Assembly (NCBI GenBank): GCA_002706335.1
Contig: PAKZ01000003.1
Location: 1 to 64,000 of the forward strand
Direction of reading: 5' to 3'
Origin: Ahrensia sp.
GTDB lineage: Bacteria > Pseudomonadota > Alphaproteobacteria > Rhizobiales > Rhizobiaceae
Length of the DNA stretch: 64,000 bases
The notes under the pieces were generated by a model, which was not told the DNA's origin, ran no database searches, and was given only the letters and a program-made list of their open reading frames with translations. This document shows positions 1 through 9,136 of this stretch, one piece after another. The translations under genes were made by a program, and so were the position numbers. How positions within the stretch are numbered: position 1 is the first letter of the stretch; every line of letters begins with the position of its first letter.

Positions 1-621
1 ACCAATGCCCCGCCATCCATGGCCGTGTTCGGGGGGCGGGAACCGGCGCTTGGAACGAACCCGATCACATTCGGAGCGCCAGTGGCGGGGGGAAGCCCCA
101 TCCTGCTCGACATGGCTACGTCCGTCGTAGCGCGCGGCAAGATTGTGGAGGCTTCCAAGAGGGGTGATCCGATTCCGGATGGTTGGGCCCTGGATGCCGC
201 AGGCAAGCCGACAAATGACAGTAACGCGGCCGAACGTGGGGTCGTTCTTCCCATGTCAGGCGCGAAAGGCTCGGGACTCGCGATCATGGTCGAGGTATTG
301 GCAGGAGTTCTTTCCGGAGGCCGTTTTGCGGGCCAGCTCGGCAATCTCTACAGCGATTTCGAAACGCCGCAGGATATCGGCCATTTCCTCATGCTGATCG
401 ACGTTTCCGGCCAGGCGTTCGCCGGAAAGACCGGTCGCCTCGTCGCGGAACTGAAGTCCACCGCCTTGGCAGACGGGTTCGACGAGATCATGATGCCTGG
501 CGAAGTGGAACAACAGCGAATGCACGCGGCCGATGGTATCGATCTCCCGGAAAACGTTCTCTGCGACCTGGACCAGATAGCTCTCGAAGTGGGCGTGGCT
601 CCCTTGCGGGCGGTTGCTTGA
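1..621 (+). CDS. Ldh-family (malate/L-lactate/sulfolactate) dehydrogenase, 3' part
   Basis: C-terminal part of an NAD(P)-dependent Ldh-family 2-hydroxyacid dehydrogenase; the frame is open from base 1, so the 5' end lies outside the window. The fragment holds family-typical segments (GTNPITFGAP, LLDMATSVVARGKI, PMSGAKGSGLAIMVEVLAGVLSG) that form the cofactor and substrate site. These enzymes reversibly oxidise (S)-malate, (S)-lactate, ureidoglycolate or (R)-sulfolactate, and the substrate cannot be told from the sequence. The gene ends three bases before the next dehydrogenase, so the two are co-transcribed. The family call is firm, the substrate open. Confidence 0.85.
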   Translation, partial: TNAPPSMAVFGGREPALGTNPITFGAPVAGGSPILLDMATSVVARGKIVEASKRGDPIPDGWALDAAGKPTNDSNAAERGVVLPMSGAKGSGLAIMVEVLAGVLSGGRFAGQLGNLYSDFETPQDIGHFLMLIDVSGQAFAGKTGRLVAELKSTALADGFDEIMMPGEVEQQRMHAADGIDLPENVLCDLDQIALEVGVAPLRAVA

Positions 622-624
622 GCG

Positions 625-1614
625 ATGATCAGAATTGTCTTTCTCGACCGCGACACCCTCGCGCCTGAAACGGTGCTGCGCGCACCGTCCTTCGACGCCG
701 AGGTGGAATTCTACGGGCACACATCGGCCGATCAGGTTGCGGAACGTCTGGCCGACGCGGACATCGCGATAACCAACAAGGTGCCGATCGGCGAGGCCGT
801 ACTCCCGGCTTCGCAATCGCTCCGGCATGTTGCCATCGCGGCGACCGGTTACGACGTCGTGGATATCGAAGCGTGCCGTCGCCACGGCGTTTCAGTCAGC
901 AACATCCGGGCCTACGCCAACGACACGGTTCCCGAGCACACATTCGCGTTGATTCTCGCGCTGCGACGTAGCCTCGTCCCTTATCGCCAGTCGGTCATAG
1001 ACGGACGGTGGGAGGACGCAGGCGCGTTCTGCTATTTCGACTATCCGATCGAGAACCTTGCCGGGCGGCGTCTCGGGATCATCGGCGACGGCGCGCTGGG
1101 GCGGCGCGTCGCCCAAATAGGCCACGCCTTCGGAATGGAGCCGGTCTTTTCCTCCTACGAAGGACTGGACGAGCGTCAGATGCAGACCCTTTTCAACGAG
1201 GACTTCGGCAGTCCCCGCTATGCCTCCTTGGAAAAGGTGCTGCGGACGAGCGATGTGATCACGCTGCATTGCCCGCTGATGCCCTCGACGCGCCAAATGA
1301 TTTCGGACGAGCAGTTCGCCATGATGGAACAGCGGCCGCTGCTGATCAACACCGCTCGCGGAGGTCTGGTGAACGAAGCGGCGCTGGAACGTGCGCTTGA
1401 GGCCGGGCAGATCAGCGGAGCCGGGTTCGATGTCGTCACCACAGAGCCGCCGGGCGAGGGTCACGTCATGCACCGCATCGCGCTGCGCTCGAATGTCATC
1501 GTGACGCCGCATGTCGCCTGGGCCGCCCGCGATGCCGTCCAGGCCCTGGCCGACCAGCTGATGGACAATGTCGAGGCGTTCCACGCGGGAAAATCCAGAA
1601 ATCTGATTTCCTGA
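625..1614 (+). CDS. D-2-hydroxyacid dehydrogenase (glycerate-dehydrogenase-like)
   Basis: 329-residue NAD-dependent D-isomer-specific 2-hydroxyacid dehydrogenase, cytosolic. The Rossmann motif GIIGDGALG starts near residue 152. Catalytic Arg (NTARGGLVNEAAL), Glu (TTEPPGEG) and His (VTPHVAWA) are all present. The N-terminal FLDRDTL and the ITNKVPIGEAVL segment resemble glycerate/hydroxypyruvate reductases (HprA type). It lies 3 bp downstream of an Ldh-family enzyme. Paired dehydrogenases of these two families can interconvert enantiomers of a 2-hydroxyacid through the keto acid, a known strategy for sulfolactate (ComC/SlcC). The adjacent TctABC transporter would supply the acid. The exact substrate is inferred only. 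Confidence 0.88.
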   Translation: MIRIVFLDRDTLAPETVLRAPSFDAEVEFYGHTSADQVAERLADADIAITNKVPIGEAVLPASQSLRHVAIAATGYDVVDIEACRRHGVSVSNIRAYANDTVPEHTFALILALRRSLVPYRQSVIDGRWEDAGAFCYFDYPIENLAGRRLGIIGDGALGRRVAQIGHAFGMEPVFSSYEGLDERQMQTLFNEDFGSPRYASLEKVLRTSDVITLHCPLMPSTRQMISDEQFAMMEQRPLLINTARGGLVNEAALERALEAGQISGAGFDVVTTEPPGEGHVMHRIALRSNVIVTPHVAWAARDAVQALADQLMDNVEAFHAGKSRNLIS

Positions 1615-1616
1615 CC

Positions 1617-2513
1617 TCAATCCAACTGACGCAGGAATGTGCCCACGCGCCGCGCACATTGCGCGACACGGCCGATTGTCCGACCATAGCCCATGAAAGC
1701 GTGCGCCATGCCAGTCTGCGTTTCGCACACGGTGAGCACGCCGCGGCAAACGAGACCCGCAGCGAAGAGGTATGAGCTGTCACGAAGAAGATCGAGTTCG
1801 GCCGCAACGACGAGCGTCGGCGGCAGTTCGCTATCTAGCGAGAGCGGATCAGCCTCGGAATCAGCGCTCAGGTGAGACCAGTATAGCCTCATCCGCTCTG
1901 ACGAAAGGCCATAGCGTCCGTCGCCGAACGCGGCAAAGGAGGGGAGATCGTCCCGTCGCGCGAGAACCCCGTAGACCGAGACCAGACCCAACAGCCTTTC
2001 GCCGAGCTCAGGCATGAGCCGAGCAGCGGCAAAAACGGCCAGATGCGCCCCGGCGGAATCGCCGCACAGCGCGATCCGCCGCCCCGGTTCGATCATCGCC
2101 AGATCCGCCACCGAGCGAACGATCGCATCCACGATCTGTTCGAAGAACGTCTCGGGGGCCAGAGGATAATCCAGGCTACAAACTTCGAAGCCGGCATGAC
2201 GACAGAGGTTACGGGCGACACAATCATGCGTGTCGAGCGTGCCGACGACCCAGCCTCCGCCGTGCAGATACACCAGCAAGGGTCCCGGCTCAGCGTGTTT
2301 AGGGAGATATCGGCGATATGCTATGCTGGTTCGCAGTCTGCCCTCGGCCAAGCCGCCTACAGGAAGCGGCGACTCATTCCAGAACACCCGTGTCTCGCTG
2401 AATATCCTGCGCTGTTCCGCCATAGGCATCGCGTCGCGATCGCCAGGCGGTTGAAGCCCTGCGTTCAGCCGCAGGGCCTCAGCCATTTCAGGGTCGAGGC
2501 GCGCATCGCTCAT
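1617..2513 (-). CDS. alpha/beta hydrolase, HSL-type esterase
   Basis: 298-residue alpha/beta hydrolase of the hormone-sensitive-lipase family. The oxyanion-hole motif YLHGGGWVVG is near residue 85, the nucleophile elbow GDSAGAHLA near residue 150 (catalytic Ser), and the late His is in GMAHAFM near residue 272. There is no signal peptide, so it should be a cytosolic carboxylesterase. It overlaps the start of tctA by 4 bp, making it the last gene of the leftward tctC-B-A-esterase operon. It may hydrolyse an ester or lactone form of the imported acid; that role is inference from position. Confidence 0.88.
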   Translation of the reverse strand: MSDARLDPEMAEALRLNAGLQPPGDRDAMPMAEQRRIFSETRVFWNESPLPVGGLAEGRLRTSIAYRRYLPKHAEPGPLLVYLHGGGWVVGTLDTHDCVARNLCRHAGFEVCSLDYPLAPETFFEQIVDAIVRSVADLAMIEPGRRIALCGDSAGAHLAVFAAARLMPELGERLLGLVSVYGVLARRDDLPSFAAFGDGRYGLSSERMRLYWSHLSADSEADPLSLDSELPPTLVVAAELDLLRDSSYLFAAGLVCRGVLTVCETQTGMAHAFMGYGRTIGRVAQCARRVGTFLRQLD

Positions 2514-4012
2514 GCAGGGATCACGCGTCGCCTCTGAGCGAGCGCGACGAGGACCACGACGATTGCCGAAAGGAGGATTGCGATCAACGAGAACCAGTTT
2601 GTCACGAAGATCGAGAATGACCCGTGCGAGTAAGCAAGCGACTGACGCACAGCCTCCTCGAAAGGCGGCGTGACGATGAATGAAATCAACAATGGCGCGA
2701 CCGGCACACCTACCCGCCCGAAGACGAACGCCATGACACCCGCGCCGAGCATCACGAACGTGTCCAGAACGTTGTTGCGAACGACGAAACTGCCGGCGGC
2801 GCAGGTTAGAGCAACAATCGGCATTAGGTAAAGGTTCGGCACACGCAGAACATATACGAGCGCCCTTGTGGCCACGAGCCCGACAATCACCATCATCACG
2901 GTGGAGAGGAACAGCACGATATAGACCGTGTAGACGATCCCAGGATTGGTGACGAAGAGAAGCGGCCCCGGCTGGACGCCCAGCATGACGAGGGCCCCGA
3001 GGATAATCGCCGTAACGGCGTCGCCAGGAATACCCAGGGCAAGCGTCGGAATGAAGGTTGCCCCGCCTGTCGCGTTGTTGGAACTCTCGCAGGCGGCGAC
3101 AGCTCTTATGTCGCCACTGCCCACCTTCGACGTGGAACCTGCGGAGCGCTTTATGTCCGCATAGGCTAGAAAGGCCGAGATCGTCGAACCGATTCCCGGC
3201 ATCAGGCCCACGAAGGATCCAATGATCGAGCCGCGGACCATCGGCATGGATATCGCCTTCATGTCGCTGCCAGTGAGGCGGTTACGGGCCTTGTTTTCGC
3301 TTCCGAGTTCAACGTCGTGGGACTGACGGGGGAAGCCCTCGCCCGCCATTTTCAGCACCTCTGCAATTGCAAACAAGCCAACGAGAAGCGGGATATAGGT
3401 CAGGCCATCCAGCAAAGAGGTGTTGCCGAAAGTGAAACGCGGTACCCCGATCATCGGATCGCTGCCAATGGTGGCGAGCAGGATGCCGAGCGCCGCCGAA
3501 AACAGCCCCTTGATCATCGATGAACCGGACACCGTGCCGACGATGGTGAAGGTGAAGAGCAGCAGGCCAGCCATCTCCACCGGCCCGAAGCGCAGCGCGA
3601 ACTTCGCCAACAGTGGCGCGAAGGTCACCAGCAGTAGAATCGAAAACATCGAGCCGAAGGCGGATGCGAGGAGGGCGATGTTCAGCGCTTTCTTGGCGAG
3701 CCCCTGACGGGCCATCTGGTGGCCGTCGATTGCAGTCGCGGCGGACGCCGGCGTGCCTGGCGCGTTGAGCAGGATCGCTGAGACACTGCCCCCATAGACA
3801 CCTGCGGCATAGAGGCTGGCGAGCATGACGAGGGCGTAGTCGGTCGGGAGAAAGATCGCGACCGGCACCGCCAGCGCGACGGCGATACTGACGGTCAGCC
3901 CCGGGATCGCGCCCACAATCATGCCGATAACCACCGAGACCACCATGGTGAGCAGCACCATCGGCTGCAATTGGCCTGCAAGCGAAGTGAGGAAAATGTC
4001 CATATCGGTCAA
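2510..4012 (-). CDS. tctA: tripartite tricarboxylate transporter large permease TctA
   Basis: 500-residue polytopic membrane protein of the TctA family, the sodium- or proton-coupled transport subunit of a tripartite tricarboxylate transporter. Family-typical segments are the N-terminal GAIPGLTVSIAVALAVP and the NAPGTPASAATAIDG loop, plus the repeated GLMPGIGSTISAFLAYADIKR and LALGIPGDAVTAIILGAL. The length is normal and about eleven hydrophobic stretches are visible. Its start overlaps the end of tctB by 4 bp. Together with TctB and the periplasmic TctC it imports a di- or tricarboxylate or a related organic acid; the substrate is unknown, but the neighbouring 2-hydroxyacid dehydrogenases suggest a hydroxyacid. 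Confidence 0.93.
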   Translation of the reverse strand: MTDMDIFLTSLAGQLQPMVLLTMVVSVVIGMIVGAIPGLTVSIAVALAVPVAIFLPTDYALVMLASLYAAGVYGGSVSAILLNAPGTPASAATAIDGHQMARQGLAKKALNIALLASAFGSMFSILLLVTFAPLLAKFALRFGPVEMAGLLLFTFTIVGTVSGSSMIKGLFSAALGILLATIGSDPMIGVPRFTFGNTSLLDGLTYIPLLVGLFAIAEVLKMAGEGFPRQSHDVELGSENKARNRLTGSDMKAISMPMVRGSIIGSFVGLMPGIGSTISAFLAYADIKRSAGSTSKVGSGDIRAVAACESSNNATGGATFIPTLALGIPGDAVTAIILGALVMLGVQPGPLLFVTNPGIVYTVYIVLFLSTVMMVIVGLVATRALVYVLRVPNLYLMPIVALTCAAGSFVVRNNVLDTFVMLGAGVMAFVFGRVGVPVAPLLISFIVTPPFEEAVRQSLAYSHGSFSIFVTNWFSLIAILLSAIVVVLVALAQRRRVIPA

Positions 4013-4497
4013 AACCAGCCGAGTTCGGGAAGAGGTATTAGAAAGACTTCGCGCAGCAGAAGGTCGATCGCGAGGGGCGCCGCGACTGCGATGATGACCG
4101 CGATCAGTGGAGACGGCGCGCAGAAAGCCAGGAATACAGCGGCGAGAAACAGCGCCGACGCTACGAGAAATCCGAGAACCGGCATCAGGATTATGAACCC
4201 TGTCAGGATCGCTGTGAAGATCGCGAGATTGCGAAGCGATGCCACGCCGTCCGATGAGGGTTCCAGGCTCTCTTCCGGGACCGGAGACCGTGCGTCTTCC
4301 GGTTTGCGCTCGAAGAACATCAAAATGCTGAGGATCAGAACGGCCCCACCCGCGAAATACGGAATTGCGGTGGGGCCGAGACCGGCGGTCTGGAACATCG
4401 GGTTAGCGGAAAAACTTGCCTTCAGATCCGGGACCATCACCAGCAGGAAAATCAGCGAGGCGACAGCGAAGACGGCGGCGAAGATACGAGATTCCAT
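4009..4497 (-). CDS. tctB: tripartite tricarboxylate transporter small permease TctB
   Basis: 162-residue membrane protein with four predicted helices, the usual architecture of TctB. The first helix starts at residue 5, a PYFAGGAVLILSILMFFE helix follows, and a long third and fourth helix lie in the C-terminal half (FLVASALFLAAVFLAF onward). The short central charged loop (ERKPEDARSPVPEESLEP) is typical. It is encoded between tctC and tctA in the standard order and overlaps tctA by 4 bp, implying translational coupling and a 1:1 complex. Confidence 0.88.
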   Translation of the reverse strand: MESRIFAAVFAVASLIFLLVMVPDLKASFSANPMFQTAGLGPTAIPYFAGGAVLILSILMFFERKPEDARSPVPEESLEPSSDGVASLRNLAIFTAILTGFIILMPVLGFLVASALFLAAVFLAFCAPSPLIAVIIAVAAPLAIDLLLREVFLIPLPELGWF

Positions 4498-4526
4498 TTT
4501 ACGCTGTCCGGGTTGGCGATGCCGGA

Positions 4527-5468
4527 TTACTCCGACAACGCCTCCTTGATGGCCTTCGACATGTTCTGCATGGCAGCGTCGAAATCCGCACCGTTCAGGT
4601 AAGCCGGCTGGATGTTCGCGCGGCCAGCAAGGGATTCGAAAGTTTCGCTCTCCATCGCAGCCTTGAACTTGTCATGCAGATACTGGACCACTTCATCCGG
4701 AGTATCGGCCTGTACGACCAGCCCCTTCATGTTTTCGACATTGACGTCATAGCCGAGTTCGGAAAGCGAAGCGAGATCGGGAAGCTGTGGTGCGCGATCG
4801 GACGTCGTCGCGATGAGGTTGACGTTGCCCGCTTCCGATTGCGCCTTTGCGTCACCAGGGGTGAGGATGGTCATGTCGATATGCCCGCCAAGAAGTGCGG
4901 CAAGCGCCGGCGCACCACCCTGGAAAGGCACATGCGTCATTTCGATGCCAGCCTGCTTCGCAAAGACGAGAAAGGCTGAATGCAGAATGCTCGCCGGTCC
5001 GGAAGAACCGAAGGTCAGGCCGCCCGGATTTTCCTTGGCTGCCGCCACGATATCCTCGGCGGATTTCAATCCGCTTCCCGCCTTGGTGACGATGACCATG
5101 TGCTCGCGGTTGACACGGATAACGCCACGAAGCTGATCGAGAGAGTAGTTGGTCTTAAGGTGATTGGGTACGGATGTGCTCTCGGAGCCGCCAGCGACAA
5201 GAAGCGTAAGCCCATCCGGCTCCGAACCGGCGACAATCTCCGCCGCAAGCGTGCCTGAGGCTCCCGGGCGGTTGACCACAACGAGCGGAACCTCGAAGAA
5301 TTCCTGCGCAGACGATGCGATAAGACGCGCTGTCGCGTCCGTACCTCCGCCTGCCGAGAAGCCTACGATAATATTGATGGGGCGTTCGGGTTTCCAGTCC
5401 GCAAACGCCGACATCGGCGCCAGCGCGACAGCTGCCGCAAGCCCGATTTTCGCGATTAAGTTCCTCAT
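4527..5468 (-). CDS. tctC: TctC/Bug-family periplasmic solute-binding protein
   Basis: 313-residue solute-binding receptor of the Bug/TctC family with an N-terminal signal peptide (cleavage predicted after AFADW near residue 24). Conserved family blocks are INIIVGFSAGGGTDATARLIA, VVNRPGASGTLAAEIVAGSEPDG and the LTFGSSGPASILHSAFLVFAKQAG region that frames the ligand pocket. A GGAGG ribosome-binding site lies 7 bases before the ATG. It is the first gene of the leftward tct operon, as usual because the binding protein is made in excess. The ligand is a carboxylate, identity unknown. Confidence 0.93.
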   Translation of the reverse strand: MRNLIAKIGLAAAVALAPMSAFADWKPERPINIIVGFSAGGGTDATARLIASSAQEFFEVPLVVVNRPGASGTLAAEIVAGSEPDGLTLLVAGGSESTSVPNHLKTNYSLDQLRGVIRVNREHMVIVTKAGSGLKSAEDIVAAAKENPGGLTFGSSGPASILHSAFLVFAKQAGIEMTHVPFQGGAPALAALLGGHIDMTILTPGDAKAQSEAGNVNLIATTSDRAPQLPDLASLSELGYDVNVENMKGLVVQADTPDEVVQYLHDKFKAAMESETFESLAGRANIQPAYLNGADFDAAMQNMSKAIKEALSE

Positions 5469-5956
5469 ATTACGTCCTCCAAAATGTAATAGCCGGATGA
5501 TATGATCACGTTCAGTGATAGGTCCAATAGATATTTACGGCCTTAATGATGCCGAAAGGGCATTATTTGATGCGGCTACCATCACCTGTTCCAAACCGAC
5601 AGGCGGGAGATTATTCGTCATATCCAGTGGCGATTTCGTGCCCGAAACGCCACTCCGCAAAGCATCAAATTGGGGGAAGCCAGGCTTGGCAGGATGCGCC
5701 GGCTACAACCGGGATTACGCCGGGAGCATTTCGGAAGGCAAAAGTCAATCCAGATGAGCTACGGGTGATCGCGCCATGAAGCCAGGCCTTGATAACCGAG
5801 CGGGGCAACGTTCAATGCGAAATTGCGAAATGGAGTTGTGCTGGATTTACGGGCAGAGGTCACAGGGTCGAAGCCTATGGGGTGCGCCGGGGATTTGGCG
5901 GGGCTTTGCAGCTCATTGATATGAAACTCGCTGACAGCCTCCGGATTCGTCACCGG
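5469..5956. other. 488-bp intergenic region upstream of tctC
   Basis: No convincing gene. Short frames here lack ribosome-binding sites, have no family resemblance and change frame bias throughout. The base composition is locally less GC-rich near 5480-5640 than the flanking genes, fitting a promoter and regulatory region for the leftward tct operon. The segment next to the tctC start contains tgatatgatcacgttcagtgat-like imperfect dyads that could be an operator for an activator, but I cannot assign a family. The left end of this region (as transcribed) is followed by the 3' end of apbE, with no clear terminator. Confidence 0.5.
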
Positions 5957-6937
5957 TTACAAGCCATTAACCGCCATACGGCCCGCTTGTTCGTAGGCCT
6001 TGCGGAAACAGCCTGTCCCGACGCCGCCCTGCTGGTCGCGTTTGAGATACAACACGGAGAGACCGATTGATTCCGCGGCCTTCAATCCTCTTTCCTCACC
6101 CAACACCATCATTGCTGTCGCCAAGGCGTCCGCACGCATGCAATCCGTGGCGAGAACGGTGACGGACGCAGGCGACGCCGTCAGCGGCATGCCCCTTTGC
6201 GGGTCCATCGTGTGCGAAAGGCGGCGGTCACCGACCTGCACCCAATGACGATAGTCGCCCGAGGTGGCGGCTGCCATATCCGCCAATTCGAGGATGGAAT
6301 GCGGCGTGCGCCGATCCGGGTCCGGCGCCTCGACCGCGACGACCCAGGGCGAACCACTCGGCTGCTTGCCAATTGCACGCAGTTCGCCATCGATCGCGAG
6401 TAGCGCGTCATCGATACCGAATGCCCGGACGGTCTCGGTCAAGCGATCCACACCGTAGCCCTTGGCGATACCGTTCAGATCGAACTGTATTGGCGCATGC
6501 TTGCGGGCGCGGTCGCGCCGACCGTCCAGTTCCAGTACCTCATGTGCCGGCAAACGGCGGCGTTCCCGGGCTGCGCGGATCCGGCCGGGGTCGGCGTTCG
6601 CCGGGCCGAAGCCCCACGCGCTCACCGCATCACCCATGCCTATATCAAATGCGCCATCCATGGCCCGACCGATCGAAAGCCCGACCTCGAGCACCTCCAT
6701 CAATGGCGGCGGCAGGTCGATCCAGGTGTCCGGTGACGTTGCACTCAAGCGGTTGATGTCGCTGTCAGGCTTCCAGACCGACATTTGACCGTCTACCTGA
6801 TCAACCGCTGCAACCATCGCGTCGCGCAGGGGCTCGGGATCAAAATCCGCGGGCGCATGAAAGAGCGCCGACCAGCGCGTGCCCATCGTCGGACCGTTCA
6901 GCGCGTGACGCACCATGTCAGTAAACGTCTTCGGCAT
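5957..6937 (-). CDS. apbE: FAD:protein FMN transferase (ApbE family)
   Basis: 326-residue ApbE-family flavin transferase, which attaches FMN through a phosphoester to Ser/Thr of target proteins. Motifs: MGTRWSA near residue 17, SVWKPDSDINRLS near 52, IDGELRAIG near 195, and the metal/FAD site AATSGDYRHW ... HTMDPQRGMPL near 225-255. The start at 6937 is chosen for a GGAGGG site 5 bases upstream; an upstream frame extension to 7126 reads as low-complexity Arg-rich shadow sequence. It overlaps the reductase gene by 20 bp. Unusually, no signal peptide or lipobox is visible, although classical ApbE acts outside the cytosol. Its likely client is the DUF2271 protein encoded two genes upstream. Confidence 0.92.
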   Translation of the reverse strand: MPKTFTDMVRHALNGPTMGTRWSALFHAPADFDPEPLRDAMVAAVDQVDGQMSVWKPDSDINRLSATSPDTWIDLPPPLMEVLEVGLSIGRAMDGAFDIGMGDAVSAWGFGPANADPGRIRAARERRRLPAHEVLELDGRRDRARKHAPIQFDLNGIAKGYGVDRLTETVRAFGIDDALLAIDGELRAIGKQPSGSPWVVAVEAPDPDRRTPHSILELADMAAATSGDYRHWVQVGDRRLSHTMDPQRGMPLTASPASVTVLATDCMRADALATAMMVLGEERGLKAAESIGLSVLYLKRDQQGGVGTGCFRKAYEQAGRMAVNGL

Positions 6938-9119
6938 ATCGGCCCTCCGCCTTGAGCGTTGCCAGCGTGAGCCCCTGAGTCGCCAGGATGTCCGCCAGCG
7001 CGGCCGATACTCCGGCCGCCATCTCCCGTCCGCCACAGACCAGAATTTGGGCGCCGGACGAAACGAGACGGGCGACATGTGCGGCATCACTGCGAAGGGT
7101 GTCCTGCACGTAGATCGGTCTTTCACCTCGGGAGAATGCTGTGGTTACGGAGGCGAGCCGCCCGTTTTGCTGCCATGCGGCCAGTTCCTCGGCGTAGAGA
7201 GCATCGCTTTGCGGATGGCGCGTACCGAAATAAAGATGCATCGGCCGTTTCGTTCGGTTGGCGCGAGCAAAGCCAGCGAGCGGACCGATGCCGGTTCCCG
7301 CCCCGATCAGCAAGACAGGCGCCTTTCCGCGGGCTGGCCGGAAGGTCGGATTATGACGCAGGAAGGCCTGGATGGTCTGCCCCGGCTCCAGGGTCGTCAG
7401 TTGACCCGAGCACAACCCTCCGGGATGGCGCCGGACACAGATCTCGACGAAGCCGTCGCGTTTGCCCGACGCCAGCGAATAGAAGCGGGGAAGATCGGAT
7501 CCCTCAGGCAGGATGCCGAGGATGTCGCCAGCCTCAAATCCCGGAAATGTGCGTCTCGTCAGCCGCCGCCAGAGCGACCCTGTAGGCAGCGCGAAGCGCA
7601 GGATAGCCGTCGGGGCCTGGACGTCTGTGCCGTAGTCGCGTCGCGAAACAAGGGTCAGTGCACGGGATTTCGGCGGGGTCGGCTGATGATTGAGTTCGAA
7701 CTCCAGGCCGAGCACAGCGGCGAGGTCGCGCCCCCAGCGGGCGAAATCTTGCGGCGACTGGCGATCGACCGGTTCCATTGGCAGCAGTAGCCGGCAGCCT
7801 TTCGCCTCCCCCGCCCGGGCGATTTTCGCCGCATAGCCGCAGAAGGAAGGAAAGCTGCGGTCGCCGAAGCCGAGAACGGCAAATGGCGCCTTCGGGGCCT
7901 CGGGCAAGGCAGCGAGCTTTTCGAGGAAATTTCCTGCCGAAGCGGGCGCTTCGCCATCGCCGTAGGTTGCGGCAAGCAGGAGAATGCGCTGCGCCTGCGG
8001 CCAGCGTTGCGGCGTGAAAGCCGACATCGGGCCGACATGAACCCGAAGCCCGCTCTCGCTCAGCACACCGCAGAGCGTGTCGGCGAAGCCCCAGGTACTG
8101 CCACCCTCGCTGCCGACAAGCACGATAGTGTCAGCATCTCCGACGGCAACCGAATGCCTCGCTCGTCCCCTCTTTCGACCGGTCAGCCAGAGACGCAGTC
8201 CGGTCCAGCTAAGAAAGGGAATGCCGAGTGCCGACAAGCCGAGAAGAAGACCAAGCAGGGCGGCACCCTGGCCGGTATGAAGCATGACGATGAAATCCGT
8301 GACGTGTTCCCATGCGCCGGCGTCTGCCCAGGCGAGCATCCGGCCGGTGCCCTGATCGATATAGCCCTCGCCGTCACTGGTCTTCAGGGTGAAGACGTCG
8401 GTCTTGTCGCCATTAACCGGGAATGTCAGCGAACGCAGTTTGTCCACCGAGGTCTGCTCAAGTGCGGTAATCGCGGCCGGATTCGCTCCAGTCTGGCCGC
8501 TGACGTCGGAGGGGAACGGGGGGGCGCCCGCTCCCTCCGGAATGAAGCCGAATGTCGCCGCGGTCATCCACAGAGCGGTAATCGACGACAAGCCAAGGCC
8601 GAAAACCGATAGCCTTGCGATGGAGGAGTGCAACTTGCCGTGGCCCGTGCCCCGCGCGGGAGAAAAGAGGTATCGCCAGCCGCCGGAGCGCCGCGCGAGA
8701 AGCACGAGCCCCGAAAGACAAAGGGCGAGCATGGCCGCGGCGGCAGTCGCGGTCATGATGCGGCCCGCATCACTGAGAAACAGCGACCGATGAAGGTTCG
8801 TCAGCCAGCGCTGCAATGCCGACGTATCCGCGTTGCCGATCGCCTCACCTGTCGCCGGGTCGATGACTGCGGCGGCCGGCTGGTCGCCCTCGTAGTAATA
8901 GGCGGTTATCCGGCCCGACGGCGCACGGCGGATCTGCTCCACCGTCGGCTCCATCGCCTGAACGCGCGACGCCAGCTCCGCCACACTGATATCAGCGGAC
9001 GAAGGGGACCGAACGGATTCGATGGCGGGATACACCGCGAGCGCAGTTCCACTCAGCGCGATGACGCAGAGAAACAGCGCGGCGATCAACCCAGGCCAAC
9101 GGTGAAGCGACCGGATCAT
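6918..9119 (-). CDS. PepSY transmembrane / flavodoxin / FAD-NAD(P) reductase fusion
   Basis: 733-residue inner-membrane electron-transfer protein. Order: PepSY-associated membrane half (helices near 8-30, 115-140, 165-185 and 285-310, with periplasmic PepSY segments between), then a flavodoxin-like FMN domain (IVLVGSEGGSTWGFADTL, LLAATYGDGEAPASAGNF near 335-420). A sulfite-reductase-type FAD domain (LPRFYSLASGKRDGFVEICV near 545) and an NAD(P) domain (LLIGAGTGIGPLAGFARAN, CGGREMAAGV, C-terminal AEGRYAEDVY) follow. It should carry electrons from cytosolic NAD(P)H across the membrane to periplasmic partners. It sits between the DUF2271 gene and apbE in one operon, which fits the known flavinylation-linked electron-transfer gene sets. 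Confidence 0.92.
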   Translation of the reverse strand: MIRSLHRWPGLIAALFLCVIALSGTALAVYPAIESVRSPSSADISVAELASRVQAMEPTVEQIRRAPSGRITAYYYEGDQPAAAVIDPATGEAIGNADTSALQRWLTNLHRSLFLSDAGRIMTATAAAAMLALCLSGLVLLARRSGGWRYLFSPARGTGHGKLHSSIARLSVFGLGLSSITALWMTAATFGFIPEGAGAPPFPSDVSGQTGANPAAITALEQTSVDKLRSLTFPVNGDKTDVFTLKTSDGEGYIDQGTGRMLAWADAGAWEHVTDFIVMLHTGQGAALLGLLLGLSALGIPFLSWTGLRLWLTGRKRGRARHSVAVGDADTIVLVGSEGGSTWGFADTLCGVLSESGLRVHVGPMSAFTPQRWPQAQRILLLAATYGDGEAPASAGNFLEKLAALPEAPKAPFAVLGFGDRSFPSFCGYAAKIARAGEAKGCRLLLPMEPVDRQSPQDFARWGRDLAAVLGLEFELNHQPTPPKSRALTLVSRRDYGTDVQAPTAILRFALPTGSLWRRLTRRTFPGFEAGDILGILPEGSDLPRFYSLASGKRDGFVEICVRRHPGGLCSGQLTTLEPGQTIQAFLRHNPTFRPARGKAPVLLIGAGTGIGPLAGFARANRTKRPMHLYFGTRHPQSDALYAEELAAWQQNGRLASVTTAFSRGERPIYVQDTLRSDAAHVARLVSSGAQILVCGGREMAAGVSAALADILATQGLTLATLKAEGRYAEDVY

Positions 9120-9136
9120 GACAGAACCTCTCCGGA

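Noticed and set aside
5515-5757. 80-residue frame in the tctC upstream region
   Set aside because: No ribosome site, no family resemblance and no codon bias; treated as promoter sequence.
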